Assembly (NCBI GenBank): GCA_023897205.1
Contig: JAHWDD010000009.1
Span: 2,170,001-2,234,000, forward strand
DNA: 64,000 nt
Origin: Exophiala sp. HKRS030
Taxonomy: Eukaryota > Ascomycota > Eurotiomycetes > Chaetothyriales > Herpotrichiellaceae
Reading direction: 5' to 3'
Part shown: positions 45,808 through 57,841 of the stretch, one piece after another
Numbering within the stretch: the first letter of the stretch is position 1
Layout of the letters: each line of letters begins with the position of its first letter
Notes under the pieces: model-generated
Told to the model about the DNA's origin: nothing
The model's database searches: none
Seen by the model: the letters and a program-made list of their open reading frames with translations, nothing else
Position numbers and translations under genes: made by a program

Positions 45808-47821
45808 TTACCAATTCCAAGTCCTACTACTCGCCGTAAAGACGGGCGGTTTCCAGCTGAGTCTGGAGGGATCAATCCTCCTCGCACCCTTGATCTTCTC
45901 CTTTGCGAGCCTCTTCTCCTGCCACTCGAGTAACTCGTCCCTCACAACAATAATCCATGCACCCTTGTGATAGCGTAGCAACTTCAACACCTCGAGTTGT
46001 TCGTGCACGTCTTTCTCCGTCATGGCGGTCAACGTCGCGATCTCGGAGATGCTGGTCGAGAACTGCCCGCCTCCGCCGGATGCCGATGTGGAAAATGCCA
46101 GGCTGGCGTGCGGGTGCAGTTGTTCGCTGGTCGGGGTGTGCGTCGCGGATCCAGGAGGTGGGAGCCGGTTTGGATCCGAGAGCAGTTCAATCAGGATTTC
46201 CTTCCAGTACTGTCGGTACCCGAGCAGACCCAGGTCAGATAGCGGCTTTTCAGGTGATCCTAGCTTCCCTTCGCGCTTGCTGAGTTCGTATGAAAAGGCA
46301 ATCAGGAGACGACCCATGCCTTGCCGTTGGTATTGTGGGAGAGTGAGAATGCATGCGACGTTGTAGCCTTCGGCGGATTCCTTCTCTTTACTGAAGTAGC
46401 CAACCAGGTGGCATCCATGCTCGTCGCGCGTGACCATGCAGTAGAACAGGAATGGATCAACATCGTAGTAGAGAGTTTTATGGTCGAGGAATAGTTTTGA
46501 CAAAAGACACAGATTGCGGCACCAGGTCCTCTGTCTCCGGCCGTCAACCTCGAAGAAACTGATAAAGTCGTCACGGTAGATTTCATTTCCTGGCGGATGC
46601 CGGAGTTCGCATTTTGACCGATGCCGCTCGAAGGCTTTCTTGCTTGAGAAGTAACTTAAGCAGAATTCATCAATGTAAACCAGATCAACATCTGTGAAGT
46701 CTTGCGGGTAAGGCGAGAAATACCAGGGTTCGATGATGTGTTTACCCATCTGTATCTTGTTGAGGTTACGGACGAGGTGCAGTTGAGCATGGTTCTGTAC
46801 CATACTACCTCCCGTGCGCAATTTTTCGATTTCCTCTTCGGGCTCCATGATGGGAGCGACTTTTTCCTCTGTTTTGGTGACGTCGGACATTTCGACGTCG
46901 CGATCAATGGCGGCCGTGGCCGATGCCAGTGGGGTTATATTGCCATCTTCCTGGCTAGGTGTCGGTAATGGTGTTCCATCCTGTGTTGCGACCAGGCTGA
47001 GGTCGCCATCTGGAGCGATGACTTCATCCTCGCGGTTCTCCTTTCCACCCGCTTTGCTTGGGATGGGATGCTTTCTATCGTTGCCTGCTTTTGAGGATAG
47101 TAAATCCGGGGTCGCTGAACCTTGCCTGGAGCCGGTGCGTGGACGACCTGCTTTCGTTGTAGTGATGGCTTTGGATGTTGCGGCCTTTGAAGGCTGTTTT
47201 GTTGTGACTGCAGTCTTTTTCTTTTCTGGTTTCTCAGGCGCCGGCCATTCGACCTCTTGAGTCAAGTCGATACGGTCCGCGGCCACCCACTCTGTTGCAG
47301 TGCGTGTCAGCGACTCTCATGGTGGACTCTAGGCTTCAATCGGTATGCGATCTTTCAAACTTACCATCGAGCCGTTTGTTAAATTCGACATAGTGTACAC
47401 TACGTCTTTGGTTAGATGGCGTTCCTGAAAAAATAGAGGCCTCTGCTTGCGATACAGCACATACTAAAAAGTCAACGCGCCATTTCTCTGCTTGATGGAC
47501 AGAATCTCCGCTTTTCTCGCTTCTCCATTCTATGAAAGTGAGTGTTAGTCTGTGACTTTGAAAACTCAAGTATCTCGTCGGTGTGTCACGTGTCAAGCGG
47601 AAAAGTTGAGAAGTCGAACTTCGGTGTCAAGCAACATACTTTTTCAACAAAGGCCTTTACGCCGATCCTGTCATCAAATTGAAGGTCAGTGATGCCGTGT
47701 AGAGAAATCCAGATATTGGATATTGCATCTTCACTTACTGAAGTTGAGTCAAGGTCGCAAAACTCTTGATAACGGGCTCAGGCGTGTCGTTCGTTTCATT
47801 TCCGTGATCGCCGCCAGCCAT
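45808..47821 (-). CDS. ESA1: MYST histone acetyltransferase ESA1
   Basis: Catalytic subunit of the NuA4 complex, acetylating H4 and H2A in the nucleus; usually essential. Five exons: 47821-47739, 47667-47640, 47529-47465, 47399-47365 and 47291-45808, giving 564 aa. The three small exons encode the chromo barrel domain: [30 protein letters not shown], then [22 protein letters not shown]. The exon-3/4 junction was placed so TTT TA|T gives FYVHYVEF. A basic/Ser-rich linker leads to the MYST domain: C2HC finger ([30 protein letters not shown]), catalytic Cys/Glu strands ([42 protein letters not shown]) and the RKxGxPEKPLS-like [10 protein letters not shown]. The Gly-rich insert and tail ([14 protein letters not shown]) are longer than in yeast. 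All phases fit and no frame break is present. Confidence 0.93.
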
Positions 47822-48331
47822 GATGGCGGGGTAACTAATGCAACAATTTTTGAGAAGTAGAAATGATGAATGAAGATCTGTTGATGAAGTTTTGATGAAA
47901 AGTTGTATTCACATTCACTTAATGATGGCTCCCCCGAAGAAGTTGGAATTTGGGGAAGTCTTTGGCCACTCGGAGGATTGTTTTTGGGGTCGGAGGGATG
48001 AAATTTGGGGTCGTGATAGGCAGGAAGATGCCATTTAAGTTAGGCTCCAGAGACCTGTTGTTGCCTAAGTACTGAACTAATTACTCGACTCTTTGGCCAC
48101 CTGGATGATAGAATTTTGACATCATGCACTGCCAACACCAGCGGCGCAGTGTCGAGTGACTGTTCACGGCTTGTTTGATCTGTTAATAATTATATATTCG
48201 TGGCACCCCGGGCCAATTGCTGTGCAAAGTTATACTCCCAATAACGCTATGAAAACAAGGCGGGCTCAAGAGCACTCAACCTTTCATCGACTCTCGCTAA
48301 TGGCGCTGTCACAAGGCATGGAGGAATCAAT
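47822..48331. other. Intergenic, no gene seen
   Basis: Promoter of ESA1 and 3' flank of MVP1. Contains a TTTGGGG-rich strip near 47945-48015. No gene. Confidence 0.5.
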
Positions 48332-50618
48332 TCATTCTCCCACAGGCATACTCTCCACTTGATCAACCAAATTCCTCCAATTGCTCGCTTGCAATTCAGC
48401 GTACTTGACTCGTTCTTGACTCCATTCTTGATGGAGGCGGCTTATAGCATAGATCGTGCTTTGGAAAGTCACAATTTCATCCCTGACGCACTCTTTGATG
48501 AATACACCGCGCGCATATTGCTGGACAATACTTTCTTTGTCTGCAATAATACTGCTTTCTACTTTCTCCAACTCTCCTGGTTTGATTTGAGCCGGAGGCT
48601 TTGCTCGCAGTTGTTGTAATTTGTTCTCGGAAGCTTCGATGCGTCTCTCCAGTTGAGGGATGTTGTCGCGAGAATAGCGGTCACGACGATCAAACATATC
48701 TCGCATGGAGACAAAGTTGTCTCGCAGAGCCTTAAGATCCTCGAGAATGCCGCTATCCCAAGCCTTTGCTTCATCTTCAAGCAGAGTTTGCGCGTTTGAC
48801 AAATGCTTCGCCGTCGAATTGATGCCTTCATTCAGGAGCGGTACATCGTTGTTGTCGATGGCATAAGTGTCATTGCTGCTCTCAGCGACCGACTTCAGTG
48901 CCTGGCTAAACTTGGCGCTATCAGCTGCTAGGCCTTCATTCCGTTTAACCAAGCGTTCCAACAAGACACAAAGGTTGATATAAATCTCTGCTGTTCGTTT
49001 GACACCTACACGGACTTGGTCGAAAAGATCAGGCAACGAGGAAGGAAGGCTATCCTCAAGAGTGGGAGGCAAGACTTTGCCGGTGAATTCTTCCTGGACC
49101 GAAATGGTGGCTTGCTTTCTCCAAACGGATAGTTCCTGGTACTGCGGTCAGTTGTCAGTCCGTGAGAGCACGGAACAATGTGGGGCTTACTGTAGGTACA
49201 GTCAAGAACATAATGACTAAGGTTTCCTGACTGAGAACCGGATGCTGGACAAGAGTATTGGCAAAGCGAACAAGACCTCGTCTTCTCTTCTCGAGAAATG
49301 TGCTTGCGTCAGCTGCAAGATGAGTGCCATTCACTGTAAGTCGCATCAGTCATGAAAATAAGCTTCAAGAATTGTGCGTACCTTGCACGCGCTTCGGCGG
49401 GAGTAATGGCAAACGTCTGAAAGGATACCTCTTTTGCAAACAATCTAGTAGCCAAACAAAATCGCTGTATCGTCTTACGACGCTGCTCCCCCTCCGAATG
49501 GTCTTTACCTCATAATTATGATGCTGGAATAAAAACATCCCTTCCTTCTCCGGCAACATGGCAACAGTCACTGATTCACCTGTGCCCGGGGGATTGTGAG
49601 GCTCTGGGAAATAGAGCCAGATGAATTATGACCAGGTGTGTTTGGTTGTTGACCATCATTCGGATCGCCAAACCCCCAACAAGCGTCGTTTGTTCTGAGA
49701 AGCCACCAGAGCCACCATTGTATGTATTCCACCCAACTCCTGTACCACCGGAAGTGGTATCATTAGGTGAGCCGTTATTAGTGTTTGGACTGCCGCCTCC
49801 TGTGGTAAAAGCACTTGTTGTCCTCACAATGCCGTTCGACGCAGCCTTATCGACGTTAACGGGAATGCCGTTTGAGGGCATTGTAGGAGCGGCGGTTGAC
49901 GGAGGTGGGAGTCTGTTGTTTGACGGACTTGCCCAGGGATCAGAAGTAGGGTCGCCGCCAAAGGAGTCCTGACGGGCCTTCGGTTTGACAGGAGTAGGTC
50001 TGGCTTGTTGAGGAGGAGGAATTGGAGCAGGCGCCTGAGCTCGGGCCTGAGACTGTAATCTATCGATGTAACTTATCCGTGGTTCTGGTAATTCTATTGA
50101 GTGTCAGTCAAGAGGCGAGATGACCCATACAGAACGATTGATTGCGCACTTCTCCTTCGCTCGTCAACACCATCGAGAGTGATATCTTCACCCTCCTGGC
50201 CCAGGCCGATTAGGGCCAGGAGGACATTGAACTCGCTCCTGCCCACCCCGTTGGCACTTTCCTGGCCACCGGGAATGACAAAATTCAAGATTCTCTGTTG
50301 CTCTTGCGCACTGAGATTACTGCCGCCTAGAATATTTTTGATCCCTTCAATGCCAATGCCTACGCCAGTCCGTTCAGTGGCATTTATAACGGTATCATAG
50401 GCATCGACGTAGCTATCGGGGACGTCGGTCGCAGGGAGGAGGTTCTTGACTAGATTCTGTCGGGCATTCTTCTTTGGAGTAGGCATGGACCACGGTGAAT
50501 CGCCGCCATCATCTGCGAACAATGATGAGCTGGTGAGAGTCTTTACAGGCTCATCGCCGAACAAGGACTTTGAACTGATTGGAGCAGACTCGGTCGGCGA
50601 AGACCCGAACAGCGACAT
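48332..50618 (-). CDS. MVP1: Sorting nexin MVP1 (SNX8-type PX-BAR protein)
   Basis: Endosomal sorting protein. The start at 50618 (MSLFGSS) is the first ATG of the leading ORF. Exon 1 carries the N-terminal segment [17 protein letters not shown]...GVDERRR; an intron (GTGCGC donor) leads to [13 protein letters not shown] and a long Pro/Gly/Asn-rich linker. The PX domain follows ([50 protein letters not shown]) across a short intron into [21 protein letters not shown], another intron, then the BAR-like helices ending VESMPVGE. Two frame breaks occur in the linker, each one base short: the GGGGG run near 49673-49677, joining TTLVGG to FGDPNDG, and CC at 49617-49618, restoring [22 protein letters not shown]. 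Apart from these, nothing looks defective. Confidence 0.88.
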
Positions 50619-51338
50619 GATGATCTGTCTATGCGCAAAGTTCGGAAGCTGCAAAGAGGGACAGATAGGGGCACTTCAAGGCTTGCTAGAGATGGCGCGA
50701 CATGCGCGTGAGAAACAGGTCAAGAATCATGCGTCGAAAGACGCAAGACGACAGTATAGCCAGGAGTTGGAGATGGGAATGGAGAGTTTGTCTGAGGCTG
50801 GTAGGTTGTGAGCGTTAGAAAGGACAAAAGGCGCTACGGCCGACTTGGGGCAGCGTTGGCGTGAACTTGAATGACGGAATGATAAAGCTTTCCCCAGAAG
50901 TCGTAAGCCCCAAATGTAGTCTTGACTCTCGAAGCGGAGCCCAGGTTCCACGATGTGTCGAAGTTTCGAAGATCGTGGGTCAAATGCACAGACAGGAGCT
51001 GCTCCGTTCTTATTTGGTCCATTACTGCAGCATTTACGACTCGTGCACTCGTTGACACATCTCTATTTTTCTGCCAATGACAGCCTTGCATTGGCCGCAT
51101 TTTCAGATGCAACAGATACACCACGCCGCCCTCGAATGCTTTTGTCAAGGTGCAAATCGGGTAATCTGCTCAATGGTTGATCTCAATCAGTTCAAAGATG
51201 AAATACACTGGAACACGCAATTCCGTGGTATTACGTTCCTCATAAATCAGATTATGAATGTGTTTCGTGATATCTCCCTCGAGTTATCACATTCGCTACA
51301 TAGCCATTGTTCTCTTACGATCCTCTACTTCAGACAAC
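50619..51338. other. Intergenic, no gene seen
   Basis: Region between the MVP1 start and NOP53 stop. Short ORFs on both strands have no recognisable content. Confidence 0.5.
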
Positions 51339-52624
51339 TCAGACCTTGATGCTGAAGTCTTTATGGGTCCATTTCGTAGTAAGCTTCCTCTTAGGCCTCT
51401 TATGTTGCACATTTGCCCGCCGAGCCTCCAACTTTCCATTTACTAATAAGTTCCGGAAGCGATCACTTAGCAGATTGCCTTCCGGTCTCAGTCGCCGCAG
51501 TGAGTCCTGCAATTCATCAGGCAGAACCAATTCGAGCGGCTTTTCAGGTATTGTGACATTACCCAGTCGACGACGTCGCAAGATCCTGTCGTCACCAACG
51601 TCATCTATGATTTCCTCTTCAACAGCGGTCAAATCCTGCCCTTTGCTCTGTTTGATCAGACTCAGTATCATCTGTTCTGTTTGTTTTTGTTTCTCGCCCA
51701 TCCTCTTTTCATGCTTTGCGAGTTGTTCGGCTTGCTTTCGACGCTTGATTTTATTCCTCTGCGATATGGTTTTGCGTTCAGGTCGCTTCTTCTTCAACGA
51801 TCCAGCATCGTCATTCTCTGTCTCAAACCCTTCCCAAGCGCTGTCCTCGTCTGCAGGATTTGTCTCCGGTAATGCAGCCAATGCTGCAACTCTAGCTTCT
51901 TTTTCAGCCGCTGCCTGGGCTTTTGCCAGTCGCAGACGTTCAGCTTCCACTTCTTGAGCGCCTTCTTTGTTGATGAGTTCATCCCAATCATCGTAAGCTG
52001 GATTGTAACTTATGCCTGCTACGGGCAGGGGCACAGGTTGTACTGGCCTGCCATTTGCCGTCATTGCGATCGGGGCTCTGGTCAGGGTCGAGGGGCCACT
52101 TTGGCCTTTGGTTTGGGTATGTATTCGCCCGAACGTTCTATTTCAACTGCATCGACTGCGGGAGCGTCCCATAAATCAAAGCTGGAAGCCTCTTCTTCGA
52201 TGTTCTCGGTATTGAGCCTCGAAGTGATATTTATACCGCTCTTTATTCTCTGAACCTCCTTTTTGCTGACCCAGTCAGGTTTGTGTCTCTTGCCGGATAG
52301 TTCAATAACGCCGTCTGTAATTGCTGACTGTCCTCTCTTGCGGGAATCTACCGCAGGGACGGCCGATCGTTTTGCAATTATCTCGTCAACTTTGAGCGGC
52401 TTCTGCAATTTGTACTTCTTCTTGATATCTTCTGAGCCCTTGGTGTCAAGAGCAAACAGCTCTTCGGCGGGTCTCTCGGTAATGGGACCGCCAGTTATGA
52501 TTTCTTCTCGTAGTGCATCCAGGCCTTGTTGAACCTCGGTGATGTCGACATTTTTGCGCCATGCTCGTTTCCCTTTTCTCGAAGGTTGCTTGTGCTGCTG
52601 AGGAGCAGTTGTGGAGGAAGACAT
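51339..52624 (-). CDS. NOP53: Ribosome biogenesis protein NOP53
   Basis: Nucleolar factor for 60S subunit assembly, recruiting the exosome to pre-rRNA. The start at 52624 (MSSSTTAPQQHKQPSRKGKRAWRKNVD) shows the family's basic N-terminal box and VQQGLDALREE motif. The central region reads DLWDAPAVDAVEIERSGEYIPKPKAK. The C-terminal half contains PAYDDWDELINKEGAQEVEAER, KKKRPERKTISQRNKIKRRKQAE and the terminal RRPKRKLTTKWTHKDF-type box. The frame breaks at the GGGG run 52092-52095: the sequenced frame ends KVAPRP-stop; one extra base gives KVAPSTLTRAPIAMTANG, which continues the family. About 429 aa when joined. Because the gene is essential in yeast, an assembly deletion is the likely cause. 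Confidence 0.9.
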
Positions 52625-53295
52625 TATCGACGAAAGAATAGACTTGTATTGTTTCTTGACATGGACTGTGGAGAGCCAGACTTCATCAATTAAATCTAAA
52701 ATTCCATTATCCAAAAAATTTCATGCGGGCGGGGATTGTTTGAGCAAACGCAGTCCGGAAGGCATTCACCGTAGCGGATGCGTTGAAGATTCTAACGCGG
52801 AGTATGCGACTACAAACGATATTTTCCCCGAATTTTGTCCTCATCTCTAGGCATGATACGGCATTTCTAGAATCTCATTTGTGTATCACAACGAGGATAA
52901 TGTCGGCATTCAAGCACTTAGAGACTTGAAGGCATGTTGAGGACTTTTCTATTCCTTTCCAGGATGTTACTGACAAGAAGCCGCCACTTTAAGCGCACCG
53001 TCACGTTCGTAGCGTGACTGCCTACCAAGTTCCGACCTACGCCTTGACGAGATCTCGAGCTTCTCTCGAATGAATGGGTTCTTGCAGGAGAGATCACGTC
53101 TGTCCTCAGCTTCTATTGCCGGGCCGAGGAGATTTCGCATCGGGTAAGATCATTGAGTGGCTTTGCATAAATCAGACGTTCCGCAAGCGCCTTGCCGAAA
53201 CCAGGAATTATGAGATATCGTTATGATATTGGTTGAACTACTGCGCCTGCTATTTTCCCTTAGCATTCCCATTGCCTATAAGCCGCCTAGCAACT
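52625..53295. other. Divergent promoter region
   Basis: Between NOP53 and the DUF1330-like gene. The boundary between conserved housekeeping genes on the left and the accessory cluster on the right lies here. No gene was recognised. Confidence 0.5.
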
Positions 53296-53735
53296 ATGAC
53301 TTTGGATGCTGGCCTCCACGTTGGCGACCTAGATGCTGCCTCCAGATGCATCCCAGTCAACAAACCCTACATCATGATGAACATGGTCAAATTCAATCCG
53401 GTGGCACAATACACACCAACATTCCAGGGCCTAGGCCGGCTTCAAACACAGGCCGTGATGCGTACGATCTGTACAAGACGGCATTTGCAGGAAGAGCGAT
53501 GGAAATGGGCATCTCAGGGATCGAGCTTATCTTCGTCGGACAAGCCCACACCAATTTAGTGGCAGGTCAACATGAGGGTGAAGCTTCGGATTTGGTCTTG
53601 TTGGTAAAATTTCCAGACTTTGCGACATTTCGGTCTGTTCTAGAAGATGAGATCTACAAGAAGGATGTCGAGCCACATCGTCTTGCAGCCGCACGGGACT
53701 TGAGATCATTCGCGATCACGGAATTGAGCACCTAG
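53296..53735 (+). CDS. DUF1330-like dimeric alpha/beta-barrel protein
   Basis: Small single-exon protein (about 146 aa) beginning MTLDAGLHVGDLDA. The strand PYIMMNMVKFNPVA, followed by DAYDLYKTAFAGRAMEMGISGIELIFVGQAH and LLVKFPDFATFRSVLEDEIYKKDVEPHRLAA, matches the ferredoxin-like ABM/DUF1330 pattern. The frame breaks at GGG 53427-53429 (YTPTFQG then PRPASNTGRDAY); one extra base restores continuity. Relatives are often found beside oxidoreductases and may act as small decorating or catalytic enzymes; the specific reaction here is unknown. It converges with the monooxygenase gene and probably belongs to the same cluster. Confidence 0.7.
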
Positions 53736-54350
53736 TGAAGGAGAATAGGTAGTGGGGGTTTGCTTTGCTGCCTGCCGACAAAGAAAGGACATGTATCTGA
53801 TAACTCTTGTCCGGCATGAGAAGTTTCGGGTAGGGGTATCCGCGCCATCGTTGCTACTTGCACTCGGTCTATCTTAGTATCTCTAGCCGTCTTCAATTGG
53901 TCTCAATGCCCTAAGTATAGAAGCAGAATATCCTGTCCAAAATGGAATTGGAAGTTTACTTTGCGATAGACTGAAAACAGATGACAATTGTGGCGTAGAG
54001 CCGTGAACTAAATTATGTGAGCTATCGCCCCTTTTCTTCCGTAGTTTGCCCGCGGTCCGGCGGCCATGAATGTCCAATGAAATATCCTTCATGATAGCGA
54101 AGATCCCGAAACAAGGACATCCCAGAGCGCTGCTACTTGGTACAAATCCAGTGTTTGACTTCCGACATACTGTCTTTAGAAGACTAGCGCCGTGCTTAAA
54201 CGTTATCGCCACGGTAAGATATGGGCGGAACAAATCACTGGGATCAGTGCTCCTCAACTAGGTGACCGCCAGATCTAAGCTGTATGTATCTTGTTTTGTC
54301 CATATTTGCGATGACAGCGAGAGAGTTCTTGTCCTCTGAGAGCGACAAAG
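53736..54350. other. 3' to 3' spacer
   Basis: Between the DUF1330-like gene and the monooxygenase stop codon. No gene seen. Confidence 0.5.
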
Positions 54351-56208
54351 TCAGTGCTCAATGTACCAAGAAAGATCATTCTCAGTGTCCAGCTCATATT
54401 CCGTAAACCCGTTCCCTAGGAAAGACCATCGATTAGTCGACCGGTAAATGATCTCAAAATCCTCTGGACGGAGTTCCTCCAGAACCTTCCTAAACAGGAG
54501 AGCACTGCCTGCGAAACCTGCAACTACTCTTCCACCGAGAGTATTGCGTTTGAACCAGCTGGTACAGGTATCAGTCCAGATCAGCTTGTCATGAATCTGG
54601 TTGCCCTTGTCAATGAGCTGGTCGATGACGGCCCTTTTCGGAGTGATAGACTTGATGTCCTCGGTCACTACTTTATAAAGCCACTTCAGAATATAGTCGG
54701 CCGTCCAATTGATTGATTCGATAAGCGACCCATGGGTTGAAACAGCATTAGGGCCCAAAAAAATAAAATAGTTCGGCATATCAGGGGCAGCCAGCGACAG
54801 ATAAGACCTCGGATCGATCGTCCATTCCTCGTTCAAGTCGACGCCGTTTCTTCCCATCATGCGCCATTGCGGCCTCCATGACACGTCAAATCCTGTGGCA
54901 CAGGCGATCACGTCTACCTTGAATGATCTCCCATCCGCCGTGATGACAGAATCTTCGGTAGCCTCGGTCACTGTGTCAAATACCAGACTAACATTGGGCT
55001 TCGAGAAGGCCTCAAGGTAGCCTTCTGCAGGTGTAATTCTTCGGCAACCCACACCCCACTTTGGGATCAATTTATCACAGAGCTCGACATTTCCATTCAG
55101 TTTCTCAGTCATCTGAAGCCGAGCCTTCTCGGAGGCCTTGAGATTCTCGGGCGAACCCTTGATGAACTATAGTCTCTGCATTAATTGGAGACAAGAAAGA
55201 CCTCTTTAGGTGGCTTACCATTTTGAACATTGAGTTGCTGCTGTGAATCATTTTCCGACGATACTCCCGATGAAAAGCCTTGTCCTCTCGGAAGCGTTGC
55301 TTGTCCTCTTCGGTATATGCAGGATTCGGACTAGTATCGTCACGGCCAAGTAAATTTGCAGGTGTGAGGTGAGAAAAGACATAATTGGGGCTCCTTTGGA
55401 AGCTGATGACATTTGTTTCAGGCAATTTTGCGATCTGAGGTACGATCTGTACCCCAGACGATCCATTACCGATGACAGCCACCGTCTTGCCCGAGCAATC
55501 GAAGTCTTCGTCCCATGCAGCTGAGTGGCACTTGTAGCCCTTGTATTCCGACAACCCCTTGACGTCTGGCCATCGCCAAGAACTATGAGTTTAACGTCAG
55601 TAAGATATACGGGCAGATTTACATCATTAATTCATACTTAAGCACACCTGAGCCGGATATCAAGAAATCTGCAAACTCAACAGAAGTTCCTCCGGCACTT
55701 TCTACCACAATTCTCCACTGGCCAATGTCGTCTTGCCAGATTGCTTCAGTGACTTTGTGGTTGAGGTGTACATCTCGGTCCAGATTCCACTTTTTGGCCG
55801 TCTCCTTGATGTACGCATGAATCTCCTTCCCAGTAGCATAGAAATGACTCCAATCAGGATTGGGATCGAAGGGGAATGCCTTTCAACGTCAGATATGGCT
55901 CTCAGTACGTGGAGAAAATATACATAGACATGGGCGGGTACGTCACATTGTACCCCAGGGTACCGATTCACAAGCCAAGTGCCGCCAATGTCATGCCTGG
56001 ATTCGAAGATTTTATGTTCCACCAATGTCTGGAATTCTGGACGTTCATGCTGCAACTTGTGAGCAAATATAAGGGCTGAAAACCCTGCTCCCACTGTCAC
56101 GATCTTCAGTTTGCGATGCGGTTGGAAAGCCGATGGGTGATCCAGAAGATTGTCAGAAGTCGAGGGAAACAGTTCTGATTGAGCAGAGGTCACACTAGTA
56201 TCACCCAT
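54351..56208 (-). CDS. Baeyer-Villiger-type flavin monooxygenase
   Basis: FAD/NADPH-dependent class B monooxygenase that inserts oxygen into ketones to give esters or lactones. Exons 56208-55924, 55879-55638, 55582-55219 and 55166-54351 give 568 aa; introns of 44, 55 and 52 bp. FAD-binding fold: KIVTVGAGFSALIFAHKLQ, then HDIGGTWLVNRYPGVQCDVPAHVY. The BVMO fingerprint region reads YKGYKCHSAAWDEDF, and the NADPH-binding fold is VAVIGNGSSGVQIVPQ. The C-terminal third contains IACATGFDVSW and the family's substrate-domain segments (SYLSLAAPDMPNYFIFLGPN). The fingerprint matches FxGxxxHxxxW loosely, with Tyr for Phe and Asp for Pro. Intact and probably active. Substrate cannot be inferred; cyclic ketone, steroid or polyketide are possible. 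Confidence 0.92.
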
Positions 56209-57841
56209 GATGCACGATGAGATAAGAGCCTAGTTCGACAATGCCACGCAGCTGGGTTTGTTAGATTTAGTGCCATCTGTATATATAGGATATCATCCAT
56301 ATCGGTTGTTTTGTTAGCATGTTCTCGCCCTTCGAGCATGTCGGCTGCCGTCGCAAATCCACTCAAGCGATGAATCACCCGCGGGAACTTGAAGACGATT
56401 GCTGAACTGATCACTAGACCTAACTTGAATATCGAGACGTCCAAAACCACGTCCGAGAGTTTCCATGCAGCCGATGTCCCGGGCTCGAGCGTAGGCATAC
56501 GAGGCGATTGGACCCCGTCGGGCCGTGGAAGAACTGTCTCAATCCCGGCAAACAACACAACAGTACGTAGGACCGGATAATAGCACAGTTGGAACTGGCT
56601 GCGTAGCCTTGAACTATGGCAGGTAGACCATCTATAATTGCTCGAGCGGCGACTGAAGCGGCTGCCGATTGAACAGTGGAAATTCATGGGGATTCATTCC
56701 TGCAATGGGAGCTCTTAGACCCTCCATATCGTGGAATCGCACCCCGGAGAATTGCCGCCTTGTATAACTCTCGAGTAGAAGATCCCGCACACTGGCAGGT
56801 TGAGGCAAATATCGTGCTCGGACGTATTTGCCCATTTCAACTCGGACTCGTAAAGCGAAGTCCTTGTCAAAACTATCTACGACAGAGTATTACTCTATTT
56901 CACGTAATACAGTGGATTATTCGGCCTTGATGCGCAGCTCGTTACATTTCGTCTTTGCTTAAAATCGTTGAGAAGCTCAATTATGTCCATGCGACCTCTA
57001 CGATCAACTCTCGTTGTATGGGAAATGTGCCGGAGGCACCTTACGGACTGGCTCATGCATTGTATCGGATTGCGTTCCTGCGTACAGTCACCCTTTAGCC
57101 ATTGTGGGGCTTGATCGAAGGAGGTAATGCTTTCTTCAAATGAGCGCTCCGGTGACTGTTTGGCGTTCTTTCTATGAAGTTCCGGTTCCTGGATTTCTAC
57201 GCGTGCAGTATGCTTCGCCTGCACCATCAGACTGTCTGCGAGCCTCGATTCCAGCTAAGTTTGCCTCGCAATGGGAACCAGAGCCGGTAAGAAACAGTGA
57301 ATCGAGGGGCGGTGCGATACTCAAACATCCCTTCTGTAGGCGTGCAGGGAGTCTCCCTCGGGCCAGTCCAGTAGGCACAGGCAGCCTACACATCAAGACT
57401 TTGTCATGCGAAATGTATCCTCCGAGGTCTTCGTTGGCGGGTGCGAATGGCAGTGACTCGCGGACTTAACGGCCAACACGATTCCAAACGTTCACGATCT
57501 GGCCAAGACCGCCATTTCGCCCCGAGTACTCCTCAGCCACTGCTATATCGGTTCTCTCGGTTCCGATAGTACAGCCGCCCTTAACACCTTGCTCGCATTG
57601 GCAGATGTTTAGGTAATGTCACGACTTGGTCCATCTATAAGCAGCGGGTCCAGGGCTTTGCGAGCTGCCCCGTAAACCCGGGTTTTGTCTAACAATCTCC
57701 ACGAAGTATCCGGAGTCTCCACAATTCCGAGAGTCTAGTGCCTCCATCCCATCTCGCGAAGTCTCGTCAAGGGGTTATACAACTGTGACCGCACCCTCGT
57801 CAGTAGGTGGTTGGAAATGCTCTCCAACGACTTTCGACAAG
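56209..57841. other. 1.6-kb divergent intergenic region of the cluster
   Basis: Lies between the divergent monooxygenase and transporter genes and presumably holds their promoters. Short ORFs (for example 57140-57469 on + and 56190-56687 on -) have no recognisable features. Confidence 0.45.

Noticed and set aside
47336..47596. Separate 86-aa ORF overlapping the ESA1 5' exons
   Set aside because: It only joins exon and intron sequence of ESA1; splicing at TTT TA|T yields the conserved FYVHYVEF segment, so it is a shadow.
56190..56687. 165-codon minus-strand ORF just upstream of the monooxygenase
   Set aside because: Overlaps the monooxygenase start and has no known domain or conserved motif.
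57140..57469. 109-codon ORF in the cluster intergenic region
   Set aside because: No recognisable features; composition resembles the surrounding noncoding DNA.
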